DNA of 64,000 bases from Magnolia sinica (taxonomy: Eukaryota > Streptophyta > Magnoliopsida > Magnoliales > Magnoliaceae), in NCBI RefSeq assembly GCF_029962835.1, contig NC_080578.1:104945759-105009758 (forward strand), in the 5' to 3' direction. The notes under the pieces are model-generated. The model saw nothing but the letters and a program-made list of their open reading frames with translations. It had not been told where the DNA came from and ran no database searches. Made by a program: the position numbers and the translations under genes. Each line of letters opens with the position of its first letter. Positions within the stretch are counted from its first letter, which is position 1. Below are positions 25,801 through 36,784 of the stretch, piece after piece.

Positions 25801-28800
25801 CTCACTCCTACTCCCACTTCCTACTTATTTATACTTTTTTTTTTGGGAAAGGTGACAACTTTATTCAGAGAATGGCATAGCAAAAAAAGAAGAAGATAGA
25901 AACAAAACACAGGAACAAAACTCAAAAAAAATGTAAAAAGCCTCTACAGGGAGGCCACAACAGCCCACTCGATGATAAAAGAGTTTGCTTTATGAAAGAT
26001 CCCCTTGGGAGAGCCACTGATGTCATGAAAGCACCTATTATTTCTTTTAAACAACACATCCCACATCCTGTTGAAGTGATAAAGTCCCTTGATATACATT
26101 GATACACCACACTCTGACAGCTTAAGCTTTTGGAGTAAATGGTTGTTTGACATGGTATCAGAGCGGAAGATCCTATGTACGAATCTCGAGAGCAGCAAAT
26201 ATGCCTCGCAAATTTATTATTCTCCCATAGGGGGTCAGGAGAAATCAGGTCCGGCCCAAGGACCGGGAAATCAAGCCCGGCCTATTTATGGTGTGAGCAT
26301 CCCTCCACCCTCGTCAGTATGTTCCCATGCGGAGTTCCCACCCCGCACGTGCGAGGGGGTGTTGAAGTGATAAAGTCCCTTGATATACATTGATACACCA
26401 CACTCTGACAGCTTAAGCTTTTGGAGTAAATGGTTATTTGACACAACCATGCTAGGAGAGCCAATTTCCATCTCCCAACAATAACAGAGCCAAACTTGTC
26501 GTTGTGCCATTGTCAGAAGAAGTCCTCAGCAGAGGATGGGAGAACCCAAGCCATGCCAAAGAGACTGAAAAAGCTATCCTCCACTACCTTGGAGACGGGC
26601 AATGCAAGAAGAGATGATTCACTGATTCCTCATCCCGCCAACACAATGGGCATGCATTAACTAAAGATAGGCCTCTCTTCCTCAAATTATCAATCGTAAG
26701 CACTCTATTCCAACCCACAAGCCAAACGAAAGCCGCCACCTGAGATGAAGCCCCATACAACCAGTGTTCGAAGTATCGGTATCGCTACAAGTTTCACTGG
26801 CTAGGGATACAGAAACAATATTGATATCGCTGATAATATCGCTGAGAACCGGAAATGCGGGGAAACATGGGAAAAACGGTGGAATTTTTAGCAAAACTTA
26901 AGGAGATGTTAAAATGTACATATTTGCATATTTAGAAATTTAGAAAATTGTAAAAAGAATGCATACATTTCAAGTTTAATGGGGCCTTAAAAGCATGTGT
27001 TGTTGAAAGAAATCAGTCCAACCATCCCATCCGGCCTATTTAACCATCCAACCTTCCATCCAAATATCCATCGATATTGCAAAATATCAACAACACATGA
27101 TATTTCACCAAGAAATCATCAACAATTGGAAAGAAAACGAAAGATTGTGGTCTCAATATTGCACATGTTGCGAATTGCGATATCGATAATATCGAGATAT
27201 TATCAATGACAAATTAAACACTACATACAACCATGTACCAATGAAAAAAATTGAAATAATCTTTTTTTTCTAATAAACAAAATTTTGATGATATCAATAT
27301 GTTGGCGATATTGTTGAAATATCATCAATATACTTATGATACAAGCATCACCTAGAATTTACATAGTAAAAAATATTGGCAATACATTGGCGATATTTAT
27401 GCATTGGCAATACAAGCAACACCTATAATTTACATAGTTAAAAATATTGGCGATTACATTGGCGATATTGATATGTTGGCGATACTTGGCGATATTGAGA
27501 CATTGCTAATACCTGGAATTTCCAATACTACCAGGGATATCGTTATCGCTACCACCGTTATCGGTATCGCTGAGCTAGAGATAAGGATAATATTGGAGAT
27601 AATTCAAACACTGCATACAACCAAATGGGGAAAGAACGGGCTTTGATGCCAACAAAGGGACCTGAAATCCGAGAAGTGAGAGATTTAACCAAGAACTGTC
27701 CCACCTTAGAATCAAGCCAACAAATCAAGTCATCACTTTCTGAAAGAGTCACCCTCAAAAGCTGCTTAAGAAGAGCCACCAATTCTTTAACCTCACTCTC
27801 CTAGAGATCTCTAGGACATAGAGGGGGTCCAAACTCCCCTTGGCCGAAGAGACGAATAGCAATGACTAACAACGATGTCAAGATTCACCCCCACTTGGGC
27901 TAATCTTGGGTAAATTCTAACAATATTCTTCCTCCTATTTACACATCCTTCCAAAATCTAACAAGTGCACCATTCCCCACCCTAAAACCCACCCCACTAA
28001 TCACCACCTCCTTAACCGACGTAATGGATCTCAAAACACTCAGCCCTCTATATATGGGAATGCACTTGGGTCACCACCCATCTCGCTCCACCCCATACAT
28101 TAACTCCTTCCATAGCCCACCCTCTTCTGACCCAAACATCCAAATCCACTTTCCCAAAAGCTCTTCTTCATTCATGACACCTAAGCCACGAATCTCCACT
28201 CCCCCTTCCTCCTCTTGCCTACAAACATCAATCCCCACTCCCCCTTCCTCACCTTCCTTAGAATAAGAGCAATAAAAGTTGTGCCTTTCCCAAAACCTCT
28301 TCTTCATTCATGACACCTAAGCCACGAATCCCCACTCCCCCTTCCTCCTCTTGCCTACAAACATCAATCCCCACTCCCCCTTCCTCACCTTCCTTCGGAT
28401 AAGAGCAATAAAAGTTGTGCCCAGTTCTGAAGACAGCTTGCCATTCACCCCAAACTCAGTAATAAAGCCCAGATCTACCAGATAACCTTCGAGACCCAGA
28501 GCTTTATCCTGCCCAAGGTCCTTAATAGCTTCTTTAACCTCCTCTTTCAAAAACGGCCTTTCCAACAAGGAAGCCTCAAAAAAGGGACTGCCTCAAACTC
28601 TAAATTACCTAATCTTGGCCTGATCGACTCTGGACTCACAAGCAAATCTTTGTAGAATGGAACAATTGCGCTACATACCTGTGGTTTGCCTTCAATTCAA
28701 GCCCCGTCCACCACTATGCTCTCAATCATATTTGTATGAGCTCGAGCACTTGCAAAACCATGGAATAATTTTGTATTGCTATCCCCCTCTTTGAGCCAGG

Positions 28801-31568
28801 TTGCTTGTGAGCGCTGCCGGCATTTAATCTCCTATTTGTTTAGAAAATTGTTGCAGTCAACCCTAAGAGAATCCCTACGAGATCTCTTATCGGCAGAAAG
28901 AACATCCCCTTCTTCTTTCAAATCTAACGCCTGATTTTCCTCCAACATACTATCCATAGCTGGCTCTCTATTGCGAAAAAACCCCCCCTTCCAGTGAGAC
29001 AATTTGCCTTTCAACAAACGCAAATTTTGGAATAGAATAAAACCTGGCTGACCTGTGATGTGAAACAACTCCCACCAGCCCTTCACCAATTCACAAAAGC
29101 CTTACACTTCTAGCCACGCTAATTCGAATCTGGATGGTCTTGGGCCCCCGTTAGCCATACCAACTTCTAGTATAATCGGGCAATGATCGGAAGCGGGCTT
29201 GGGCAACCCCCGCTGACTAGAGAGAGGGAATTTATCGATCCTACTGTCCGATACCAGGAAACGGTCTACTTTGACTGGATAGGGGCAGCTTGGCCATTAG
29301 ACCATGTGAATCTAACTCCAATCGGCAAGTCGATCCACCTAAAATGACTCTCCAATAGCCAAGAGAATTTGGACCATTAACTGGTGAAAAAACCGACCTA
29401 AAGCCCGAAGATCTGTTGTGAAAGACTAAACTTAGAGAAAGCCTCCTACCCAGTTGTCTTCCTTGGACCAAAGCGAAGAGTTCTGAACAATCAGAATTCC
29501 TCCAGCAGCATCAACAGCGCCCTTTCCCAACCACTCCTTCGATGGGCCCCTCCATAACCCATTCACCACCCTTTGCTCCATTCTACTGATTTTTGTTTTT
29601 GTGAACGGCAAGCAGTTGCACCTTGTATTTTTTACCAATAGCTCGGATCTGGGGCCACTTGAGGGTACCGTCCAAGCCCCTAATATACCAAGAGATAATA
29701 CTCATGAGACCACTCGCTTACCCCTTCTCCCTGATTCACAACCTTTAAAAGCTGAGGAAGCTTCATAGTTGCTTGAGCTTTCAAGCCCTTTTAACTCCCT
29801 GAGATCTCTAGAGGTAGTATCATTGCCGCTGGAGCTGCTTCCCTCTCTTTCTGCGAACCCATTTTGCAAATAGTTTGGAATATAGCGGCGTAATCCTCCT
29901 CATAATCCCCAAAAGTGACCTCCAAGAGCCTCCCAATTTTTCCCAGACACTTTCTCACCCATTTCGTACCATGACCTACAGAAACGTACCCCATCCCGTT
30001 ACTACCAGAGTCAGTGCACATACCTCAGTGTTCTGGACGGGCGTTAACATTCTTGACAATCTGGATGGGAGTAACTTCCATTGCTGCTTCGAGATCCTCT
30101 TCAAGCAGACAGTCCATAGCTGAATCGCATACCAGGGCCCCTTCCTGAGGGCATAGAGACTGCTGCTCAGAAAGTCCTGAGCTTGATTCCAGCAGCTGCT
30201 GACCTCCTTGACCCACAGAAAGCCTGGCATTGAAACAGAAACCCACCCGGGCCTTAGGGTAAGGCCTTTTTGAAGCAGAGTGGATGCACATGGGAAGGGA
30301 ATAAATTATCATTTCCTGAGAGCGATCCATGCTCCACGCCGCATGTGCCAACCTGTGAAGATTATCTGCACACCCCATTCGTAGCAGCGAAGGCAATGAA
30401 AATCTTCCTCAGTCTCCAAGGACTTGTTTACGTTTTGAAAGAGACGCTTCCCTGCTCTGCCACCCAAATTTATGGCCGCTTCACTTCACACTTTGTGCAA
30501 CTATAGTTCTACCCTAGCTTATTGCAAGGAAAAATAAATAACTAAATAAATGGTTGTAAGTTACAGTAGCTGGAGACAATGCCTCAAAAGAAATATTTAT
30601 GAGTGGTTATTGCATGTGCCCACTTGGCATGTGTATGAGACATCCTATCCAATACATTATGTGGGCCCCATCATGTGGATAACAAGGCCCCAAAAATCAG
30701 GTTGATCCACTACTCAAATGGGAAGCATGTAGGTTGAATGCTGAATGTTGACAATATGCATTAAATTGTCCACTGGTCTACACACCCGATGGGTTGACAT
30801 CTTGATTTTTTGGCCAGGTGATCGCATGATGGATCCTGCCTGATGCATGGCTCAGATATCACATACCTGTGCCAGGTTGTAATGTGTTGCTGTGGGTAAA
30901 GGTTCACGCTGTTTTAGCAGAACTCCACCTATCCTGCCACAGATCTAATCATTCCCAGCAAGGATGGCATCCAATTTTTTATTTTTATTTTTATTTTTAT
31001 TGATCTTTCTGTAGTTTCTCCAGGCCTAAGAATGATTATTTCTCCAGGCCTTTCTTTAGTTTCTTCAGTCTACATTCTCCAGGCCTGGGGCATCCAGATC
31101 TAATCATTTCTTTCGTGTGGTCTGCCATCTTGTTGTGGAGTAACGTAAAATTTCTTCTTTACAGTGACCCCGTGATGTAACATGTGCTAATATGGTGCAG
31201 ATGCAGCGATCAGAAGAGCTGAGATGTATCAGGAATACATGAAACACGTCCCCATCCCCAATCGACGTGGGTCACTCATCCCATTTAAAACATGGCAGGG
31301 ATTGGCTAAATCTCTAAAGCAGTTGTATGGGCAGCCCTTGCATTACCTCACCAATATCCTCTTAAAACAGTGGGACCAGGCGAGGTTTGGGACTGAGGAT
31401 GAACATCAGCCGCTGGATACCATCATCCATCCTTTGAAGGCTGAAGCTACCATCTGGCTCATGGAAGAAGTTCACAGGCTTACCTCTTCTCATCACCATC
31501 TGGCTGAGCTGTGGGCTTCAGACCCAATGCACCATGCTTTTGTTGATCCAATCTTCCCACGGATGTGA
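19811..31568 (+). CDS. RDM1: RDM1, RNA-directed DNA methylation factor (two exons)
   Basis: RDM1 is a small nuclear plant protein of the DDR complex (DRD1-DMS3-RDM1) that helps RNA polymerase V transcription and links AGO4/DRM2 to target loci in RNA-directed DNA methylation. Exon 1 is 19811-19961 (ATG to phase 1, donor GTATGT) and exon 2 is 31201-31568 (acceptor TGGTGCAG, stop TGA). They join to 172 aa, against 163 aa in Arabidopsis as I recall. Exon 1 encodes an acidic Ser/Asp-rich tail ([17 protein letters not shown]). Exon 2 carries the conserved domain: [72 protein letters not shown]. This matches At3g22680 closely. An in-frame ATG-less codon (TTG) lies upstream, so 19811 is the natural start. 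The 11.2 kb intron holds several L1s, a TRIM and a hAT-like element. The gene converges on the PPR gene. Confidence 0.95.
21239..22337 (+). mobile_element. 5'-truncated L1-type LINE with target-site duplication
   Basis: Broken frames give [17 protein letters not shown] and [16 protein letters not shown], the L1 zinc-binding segment, followed by a short 3' UTR and an A-rich end at 22321-22337. The target duplication ATGCAAGCG occurs at 21230-21238 and 22338-22346. At least four frame breaks are visible. It lies in the RDM1 intron. Confidence 0.85.
22375..23256 (+). mobile_element. 5'-truncated L1-type LINE with target-site duplication
   Basis: It encodes [38 protein letters not shown] and a piece resembling [13 protein letters not shown], with few breaks, and ends in a 23-base A-run at 23232-23255. 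A 15-bp target duplication beginning GTTTAGAAAATTTC occurs at 22360-22374 and 23257-23271. The long pure A-tail and the clean duplication suggest a fairly recent insertion. It is 37 bases downstream of the preceding L1. Confidence 0.9.
24100..25560 (+). mobile_element. L1-type LINE fragment, split by a MITE
   Basis: The left part carries the reverse-transcriptase catalytic motif in the form [12 protein letters not shown] (usual plant form FADDT), then [10 protein letters not shown]. Next comes [19 protein letters not shown]. After the MITE the frame picks up pieces resembling [11 protein letters not shown] and a FWEDVW-like motif up to about 25530. Frames are broken many times. Outer edges are approximate. 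Confidence 0.65.
24740..25240. mobile_element. Foldback MITE inserted in an L1
   Basis: Inverted ends around ACCAGTACCACAGTAAGCTTATGG (left) and its inverted partner at 25203-25235 (TAGCTTACAATGGCACTAGT). The core has the GGGCCCACC family layout (GATGTGGGGCCACGTGATG to CACTGGGCCCCACATTTG). It interrupts the L1 reading between 24735 and 25240. Confidence 0.75.
25672..25790 (+). mobile_element. tRNA-derived SINE fragment
   Basis: It shows TACCTCAATGGTAGACAAGG (A-box region), GTTTCAATACTTAGGTC and a B-box-like AGGTTCAAGCC. The A-tail is not clear. Confidence 0.55.
26069..26443 (+). mobile_element. TRIM (terminal-repeat retrotransposon in miniature), complete fossil
   Basis: Two 84-bp LTRs (26069-26152 and 26360-26443), starting TGTTGAAGTGATAAAG and ending TTGACA, differ at one base. 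The 5' LTR is followed at once by the primer-binding site TGGTATCAGAGCGG, and the 3' LTR is preceded by a purine run GCGAGGGGG. The internal part is 207 bp with no coding capacity. A 5-bp target duplication flanks it (CATCC/CAACC, one mismatch). The near-identity of the LTRs suggests a young insertion. It sits inside the L1 25835-30500. Confidence 0.9.
26762..27613. mobile_element. Non-autonomous hAT-like element, CGATAT family
   Basis: It starts CAGTGTTCGAAGTATCGG and ends TTCAAACACTG, with a perfect 8-bp target duplication CATACAAC (26754-26761 and 27614-27621). The 852-bp interior is a loose array of GATATTG/CAATATC and TTGGCGATA words with no transposase. It belongs to the same family as 9025-11715 and is inserted in the L1 25835-30500. 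Confidence 0.88.
28149..28420 (-). repeat. 136-bp tandem duplication inside the L1
   Basis: 28149-28284 and 28285-28420 are direct copies differing at about five bases. The duplicated unit starts CTTTCCCAAAA and ends GTTGTGC. It covers the junction just after the lost reverse-transcriptase palm of the L1. Confidence 0.88.
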
Positions 31569-34196
31569 GGCCCATCCCCACGAAGTTGCTTATTTCTGTA
31601 CACTAGCATTTTCATGATGTTTTGGAGATACGGATTTAGTGGTGTCTCTCTCTTAGATGCGAGGTTTGTTAAGCCCACATTTGTGGAGCAGTCGGGTGTG
31701 GGGGACAACCATGAAATGCATCAGGTGGGCCACGCTGTGTAGTTTCAAGAAATAGGCAAGTCCACTCATTTAAGTTGGCCATGCATGTATCTTTAGTTAG
31801 ACCATTGGCAATTTTCTTGTACCTTGTCTGCTGTTTTCCAGGATGGCACATCCACACACTGAGGCATGGGTGGGCAAGGAACATACGGCACAGTTGCCAC
31901 GTTTCCAGAACAAGTGAGTAGCGTGAATGTTTAGATACTTTGGACTCCACTCAGTGTATAACTAGAGCTATTTCCACGCTTAACTTGTGAATTTGGTGAA
32001 TTTTTCTACTAAACATAAATCAGAATGTTGGGATCATCTAATGAAAGTGATTCTTAATAGATGGATTATCCAATGGGGGCGTACTTGGTTGACAGACGAG
32101 ACCAATCCTCGATGGTAGCTATGGACTCCCCAACTTCATGAAATGCGAAGTTTTGATTTTCTTTTCTTTTCTTTTCTTTTTTTTTGAAGAAATGCTAGGT
32201 TTATTTTTTTTGTCCCCTTTTGCTGAATTCATATAGAGTGATATACAACATATCCTCAAGGTGGGCCCTACAATAATGGTAACACCCGCTAAGCTGTTAC
32301 TTAACCAGGCAATCTGTGCCCGAAAGAAAGTGCCACTAATGTCAAAGTTCACATACAACAGTGTATTAAGGACATTTTTCCGTGGAAAAAAAGAAAAGAA
32401 AAAAAGAGTGGCGCTATGATCAGGTATATTAGAAGCTTAAATTAGCATGGATACAACAAGTGAAGTCAAGCACATCATTGGGTGTGCGCCTTCTAAAGGG
32501 TGACTAAAAAGCAATGGTTGCTATTGAGCGAATCAGCATAGCGAGGAGATTGAGTAATCATTCAAATGAGCATCGGTGTGTAACAAAGTTGCAAGAACAG
32601 CAATAGCCCAATGAATGCGGAAAAGGGGAAAGAGAAAGAAGAACCATTGTTTATTTTAAAGAAGAGGCTGAAGAGAGCTTGGTCAGGCCACTTGGAGTAA
32701 GATATGGAAGAAGGGAAGACGCTAATTGAGGATGCCGGGAGTTGGCACACTTGCAAATGCCAATTTCAAACATCTCCTCTGCTATCTACTTGGCCAGCCC
32801 AACTAAATTTTCACGTTCCATGGTTCAAAAACCCAAAAACTTTGAATCCATGTTCAGCTGGATCAGGTTTGACTCGAATCTCAACCTGACCCGATTTCAC
32901 TCGATATTGAATTATTATAAATTGAAAATACTGGGCATCGATGGATATTTAAAAAGGTATATCTGGTATAAGTATTTTAAACTGTTGACAAATAAACAAC
33001 ATCATCAATGCTTACCTCCTTTTTTGAGGTTGGCGGGATAAAATCTGGCTCCCTCATATTTCATTATTAGAAGTAATCCTACCACTTAAACAAATCGACT
33101 CCATGGGAGTCATGCCAAATCATCTGAACCATTAAGTTGACTCGACGAGTCTCTCCAAGTTCATGGTGGAATGAACTTGGCATTTCAATGGGTAATTTAA
33201 AAGGTTTTCCTTTTGGGAAGAGAACTCGACTAGGCACCGCTCCAGCCAGTCCCTAACCCAGGTATAGGAGGAAGGTTGATGTCAAGTAGGTAGGCAGTCA
33301 GTCCATGAACTTTTGCCAAGGTAGCATGAGAATTTTTCTGACTCGGGGGCGTTTGGATCATAAGTTACTTAAGATAAGTTACTCATGCCTTAAGTAGCTT
33401 ATCTTGATTTTTACTTATTAAACTAAAGTAATCAAGTAACTTTAACTAAAAAAAGCTACTTATAAATAATTGATCATAAACCAAACTTACTTATCTCAAA
33501 TAAGTTACTTATCTACTGCTGTCTGTAGAAAAAGTAACTTATTTGGTGGTATCCAAACAGGCCCTAAATGACTAGCACAAGGCCATGATAATGGTGGTGG
33601 TGCGGCAGTTGCTGATGGTGATGATTAATTTCCTATTGGGTCATAAGAAAGTTTGTTAAGGGAACTGTTCTCACATTCCCTGCTGTGTGACTCATCATAT
33701 ATATACCATATTTATCATGAGTAGATTTTGGATATTTTTGCCACAGCTAATTTCATACAAAGGAAAACTTTCAACATTTACAGAGTGTGGGAAGACATTT
33801 TAGATGAAATGAAAAATATGGTTATTGGCCGACTTACGGTTCAGATTTCACCTGCAAAAAGGACCGGTGCCCCATGGACGGTGCTGATGAGCTCAAACAG
33901 AGTGTAATAGTAGTGAGACTGTGCAGTAATGGCTTTATAGGGGCAACTGTGATGACTGAAATTCATACCGTACATCTATTGCACCGGCTCATGTTAGGAT
34001 GTCCGTTAAAAAATGAAGTAAATCTACATCTTGAGTGGACCACAGTCCTCAACACAGGAAAATGTGGAGATGGGTCGGCGAACATTGAAACATGAATGCT
34101 CTTCTCTCATCCTCTCTCTGCGTATCCTAATTTTCCTCTCTTCCATCCTCTCTGTACATGCCTTGCATGTGCCATTTTCATTAGTTGCATCTAATC
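31569..34196. other. Convergent RDM1/YS1 intergenic region
   Basis: It holds the two 3' UTRs and no gene. A MITE lies at 33346-33564. Around 32817-33200 there are pieces of an AGTCGA/GACCCGA-word element starting CATGGTTCAAAAACCC, related to 39814-40615. A CTTTT/TTTTC low-complexity run lies at 32159-32185. Confidence 0.5.
33346..33564. mobile_element. Tourist-like MITE, AAGTTACTT family
   Basis: The inverted ends GGGGCGTTTGGATCATAAG and TGGTATCCAAACAGGCCC enclose repeated AAGTTACTT/AAGTAACTT words over 219 bp. A target duplication could not be confirmed. Confidence 0.75.
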
Positions 34197-36737
34197 TCAC
34201 CAGTAATCCATGCAAGAACACTGCCCTCGCTGGAAATAATGGAACTGGTTGTTGTCTCGGACCACAATTTCACGGCTGTAGATACCCGACACCAATTTGG
34301 CAAACGTGTGGCAATCGGAGCACATACGGAGGTTCTTGATCACACGGATTGGTGCCCCATGACCGGTGCTGATGAGCCCAAATGCCATGGCCAGTTTCTC
34401 ACTATGTCGACCAAGCAAGTGCTCTTTTTCTGCTTCACTGACATCGAGCAAAACATTCCCCAAGTCAGGCACATGACCTGTATGCTTAAGTCGACTGTTG
34501 ATCTCATCGAGCATCTTAACTATCTGTATCATTTGTCGGTGCGATTCGTCCCCGGATGTGAACTCATGAATAACTCCATTCACCTCGACCGAGCTTGATC
34601 CTGGTAGCTTTTGGGCTCCTATGTCCTTCAAATGCATCCTCACCCTTGCAACATCAGACCATTTCCCTGCTGATGCATAAATATTCGAAATGAGCACATG
34701 TATTCCTGAGTGGTCAGGAGCCGACTCCATCACCTGCTTGGCCACATGATCCGCCAGCTCCACATTATTGTGGATCCGGCAAGCAGCTAATAGAGCCCCC
34801 CAAATGACACTGTTAGGCTCGATCGGCATGCTCTCGATGAGCATATGTGCTTCTCCAAACAGGCCAGCACGGCCGAACAGATCAACCATGCACCCATAGT
34901 GGACAATCTGTGGAAGAAGATCATAGTTGTCACTCATTGATCGGAAGAGACAACGGCCTTCTTCGACCAACCCACCATGACTGCACGCAGTTAGCACTGC
35001 CACAAATGCTACACCATCAGGTTTCACCCCATGCTGGACCATCTCATTGAAAAGTTGTATGGCCTGTTTTCCATTCCCTTCCATGGCCATTGCTCCAATG
35101 GCTGCAGTCCAAGCAGAAACATCCTTTTCAGGCATTTCCTCAAAAACTTGCATCGAACTTCTGGGATCCCCACACCGAGCATACATATCAACCAAAGCTG
35201 TTCCCAGCCGAACATCACAAGGGATTTCGTTCTTGTCAATGTAGGCATGGATCCATTTTGCAAGATCGAGGGCACCCAAGTACCCACAAGCAGACGCGAT
35301 GCTCACCATGGTCACCCTGTCTGCCTTTACACCAGAATCATGCATTACCCGAAAAAGGGTGATCACTTCCTCAAACTGATCCTCCTGAACCAGAGCACCA
35401 ATCATGGTATTCCAAGACACAATATCCTTTTCTGGTGTTGAACTGAAAACATTCTGGGCAGAACCCAAATCGCCATTTCTGATATATCCCGCAATTACAG
35501 TGTTCCATGACACGATGGTCTTCTTCAACATCGTGTCGAAAACCCTGCATGCAGTTTCTGGCACACCACATTTCATGTACATGTCAATGATGGAATTGAT
35601 CACCGCATCCCACCCATCCAACGCATTCCGCAAGACATATCCATGGCACTGTCTTCCTGAGACCAGCTTGCCTAAATGAGAACATGCCGATATCACCCCA
35701 ATTATCGTAACCCTATCCGGCTTAAGACCTGCATGTATCATTTCATCGAAGACTGCAAGTGCCTCCTTTGCCAAACCCAGGCGGACATAATTCGACACCA
35801 TGGTGTTATACAAAACCAAATTCCTATCGCTACACTCACCAAACAATAGCTCTGCCCTCTCCATCGCCCCACATTTCATGTACATGTCAACAAGTGCATT
35901 CACCAAAACTGCATTAAGCCCAATTCCAGATTCCCCAATATAAGAGCAGACCCGCTCGCCCAGATCAAGGTCCTGAAGTTTCGCGCAAGCAGAGACAACA
36001 CATGCCATCGTAACTGAATTAGGTCTGATCGCTTCTGCTCTCACCATCTCCCAAAACAGAGATACAGCATCTTCAGGGGAGTCCCTGTGGGCATAACCAC
36101 AGATCAAGCTCGTCCATGAAACGACATTTCTTTCAGGCATTCCATCGAACACCTTACGTGCAGAAGTCAAATCCTCACATTCAGAATAGAAATGAATCAA
36201 GGAATTAAGTATATAAGCATCAGTTCCCAGCCCCATCTTGATCAAAGAAGCATGGAATTGAATCCCCTCCGACGCCGCAGCAATCTTGGTGCAGGCGGTC
36301 AAAAGGAAAGGGAACGTGAAATGGTCAGGCAAGACGCCTTCCATTACCATCTGGAGGTATAGATAAATGGCTTCTTGGCCAATGCCAGCAGAAGCGTAGC
36401 CTCTTATCAGTGAATTCCATAAGAAAAGATTGGCTTCTTCTTCTTCTTCCAGTAAGAGTTGGAAGGCTTTTCTTGCATAATTCAAGCTCTCGGGAGTGGC
36501 GATTCGAGCGCAGGCGGCAATGAGCTTGGTGCTCACTGGAGCTGTTGTGGGGCCCATTTTCATCATCTGTCCATGGATCTGCTTCAATTCTTGGATGTTC
36601 CTGCATATCTGGATTAGCCCAGTAGCTGCTGAGTTGCGCTTAATTATGGGCCGTTGATGATGATGGTGGTCAGGATCGGTATCGATATCGACGGTGGGGA
36701 AGGAAAGATGAGGTGAAAGCAGAAGGGTCGAAGCCAT
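34197..36737 (-). CDS. YS1: PPR-DYW protein, YS1-like plastid RNA editing factor
   Basis: An intact intronless ORF of 846 aa. It matches Arabidopsis At3g22690 (YS1), a plastid DYW protein needed for editing of an rpoB transcript and early greening, along nearly its full length (for example NSLIRGYAS, CGYLGALDLAKWIHAYI, VSAWTAAIGAMAMEGNGKQA). The N-terminus (MASTLLLSPHLSFPT) is Ser/Thr-rich and suits an organelle transit peptide. PLS-type PPR repeats run from about residue 95 to 600. The E region with PG box (QKLPGSSSVEVNG) follows, then the DYW deaminase. Zinc and catalytic residues are present: HSE at 778-780 and CSDC (C806, C809). The second site, H833 with C840 and C842, lies in the tail ending CSCMDYW. 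The start ATG at 36737 is the first in frame. It is convergent with RDM1 and downstream of HMT on the same strand. Orthology and target site are inferred from similarity and position. Confidence 0.95.
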   Translation of the reverse strand: MASTLLLSPHLSFPTVDIDTDPDHHHHQRPIIKRNSAATGLIQICRNIQELKQIHGQMMKMGPTTAPVSTKLIAACARIATPESLNYARKAFQLLLEEEEEANLFLWNSLIRGYASAGIGQEAIYLYLQMVMEGVLPDHFTFPFLLTACTKIAAASEGIQFHASLIKMGLGTDAYILNSLIHFYSECEDLTSARKVFDGMPERNVVSWTSLICGYAHRDSPEDAVSLFWEMVRAEAIRPNSVTMACVVSACAKLQDLDLGERVCSYIGESGIGLNAVLVNALVDMYMKCGAMERAELLFGECSDRNLVLYNTMVSNYVRLGLAKEALAVFDEMIHAGLKPDRVTIIGVISACSHLGKLVSGRQCHGYVLRNALDGWDAVINSIIDMYMKCGVPETACRVFDTMLKKTIVSWNTVIAGYIRNGDLGSAQNVFSSTPEKDIVSWNTMIGALVQEDQFEEVITLFRVMHDSGVKADRVTMVSIASACGYLGALDLAKWIHAYIDKNEIPCDVRLGTALVDMYARCGDPRSSMQVFEEMPEKDVSAWTAAIGAMAMEGNGKQAIQLFNEMVQHGVKPDGVAFVAVLTACSHGGLVEEGRCLFRSMSDNYDLLPQIVHYGCMVDLFGRAGLFGEAHMLIESMPIEPNSVIWGALLAACRIHNNVELADHVAKQVMESAPDHSGIHVLISNIYASAGKWSDVARVRMHLKDIGAQKLPGSSSVEVNGVIHEFTSGDESHRQMIQIVKMLDEINSRLKHTGHVPDLGNVLLDVSEAEKEHLLGRHSEKLAMAFGLISTGHGAPIRVIKNLRMCSDCHTFAKLVSGIYSREIVVRDNNQFHYFQRGQCSCMDYW

Positions 36738-36784
36738 AGCTGATGATAGCCACTGTCAGTTCACACTTCACTGTTAGCCACCCC

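Larger units (their letters stand above)
25835..30500 (-). mobile_element. Near full-length L1-type LINE, internally deleted, with two later insertions
   Basis: The T-run at 25835-25844 is the 3' A-tail. Reading the minus strand from the right: an ORF1-like acidic region (30400-29790), then ORF2 starting about 29703 with [11 protein letters not shown], the endonuclease start usual for plant L1, then [14 protein letters not shown]. The pre-RT motif [13 protein letters not shown] lies at about 28560, and TTFIALI at about 28425. The RT palm is missing: TTFIALI is followed directly by sequence that normally follows the RT domain ([14 protein letters not shown]). The zinc-binding tail runs through 27780-25850. 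It is interrupted by a hAT-like element (26762-27613) and a TRIM (26069-26443). The 5' edge near 30500 is approximate and no target duplication was found. Confidence 0.8.

Noticed and set aside
26200-26360. A coding gene in the TRIM interior
   Set aside because: Only 207 bp between LTRs; the open frames run through LTR sequence.
35031-35441. 136-aa and other plus-strand ORFs inside the PPR gene
   Set aside because: Antisense shadows of the YS1 frame, with no independent similarity.
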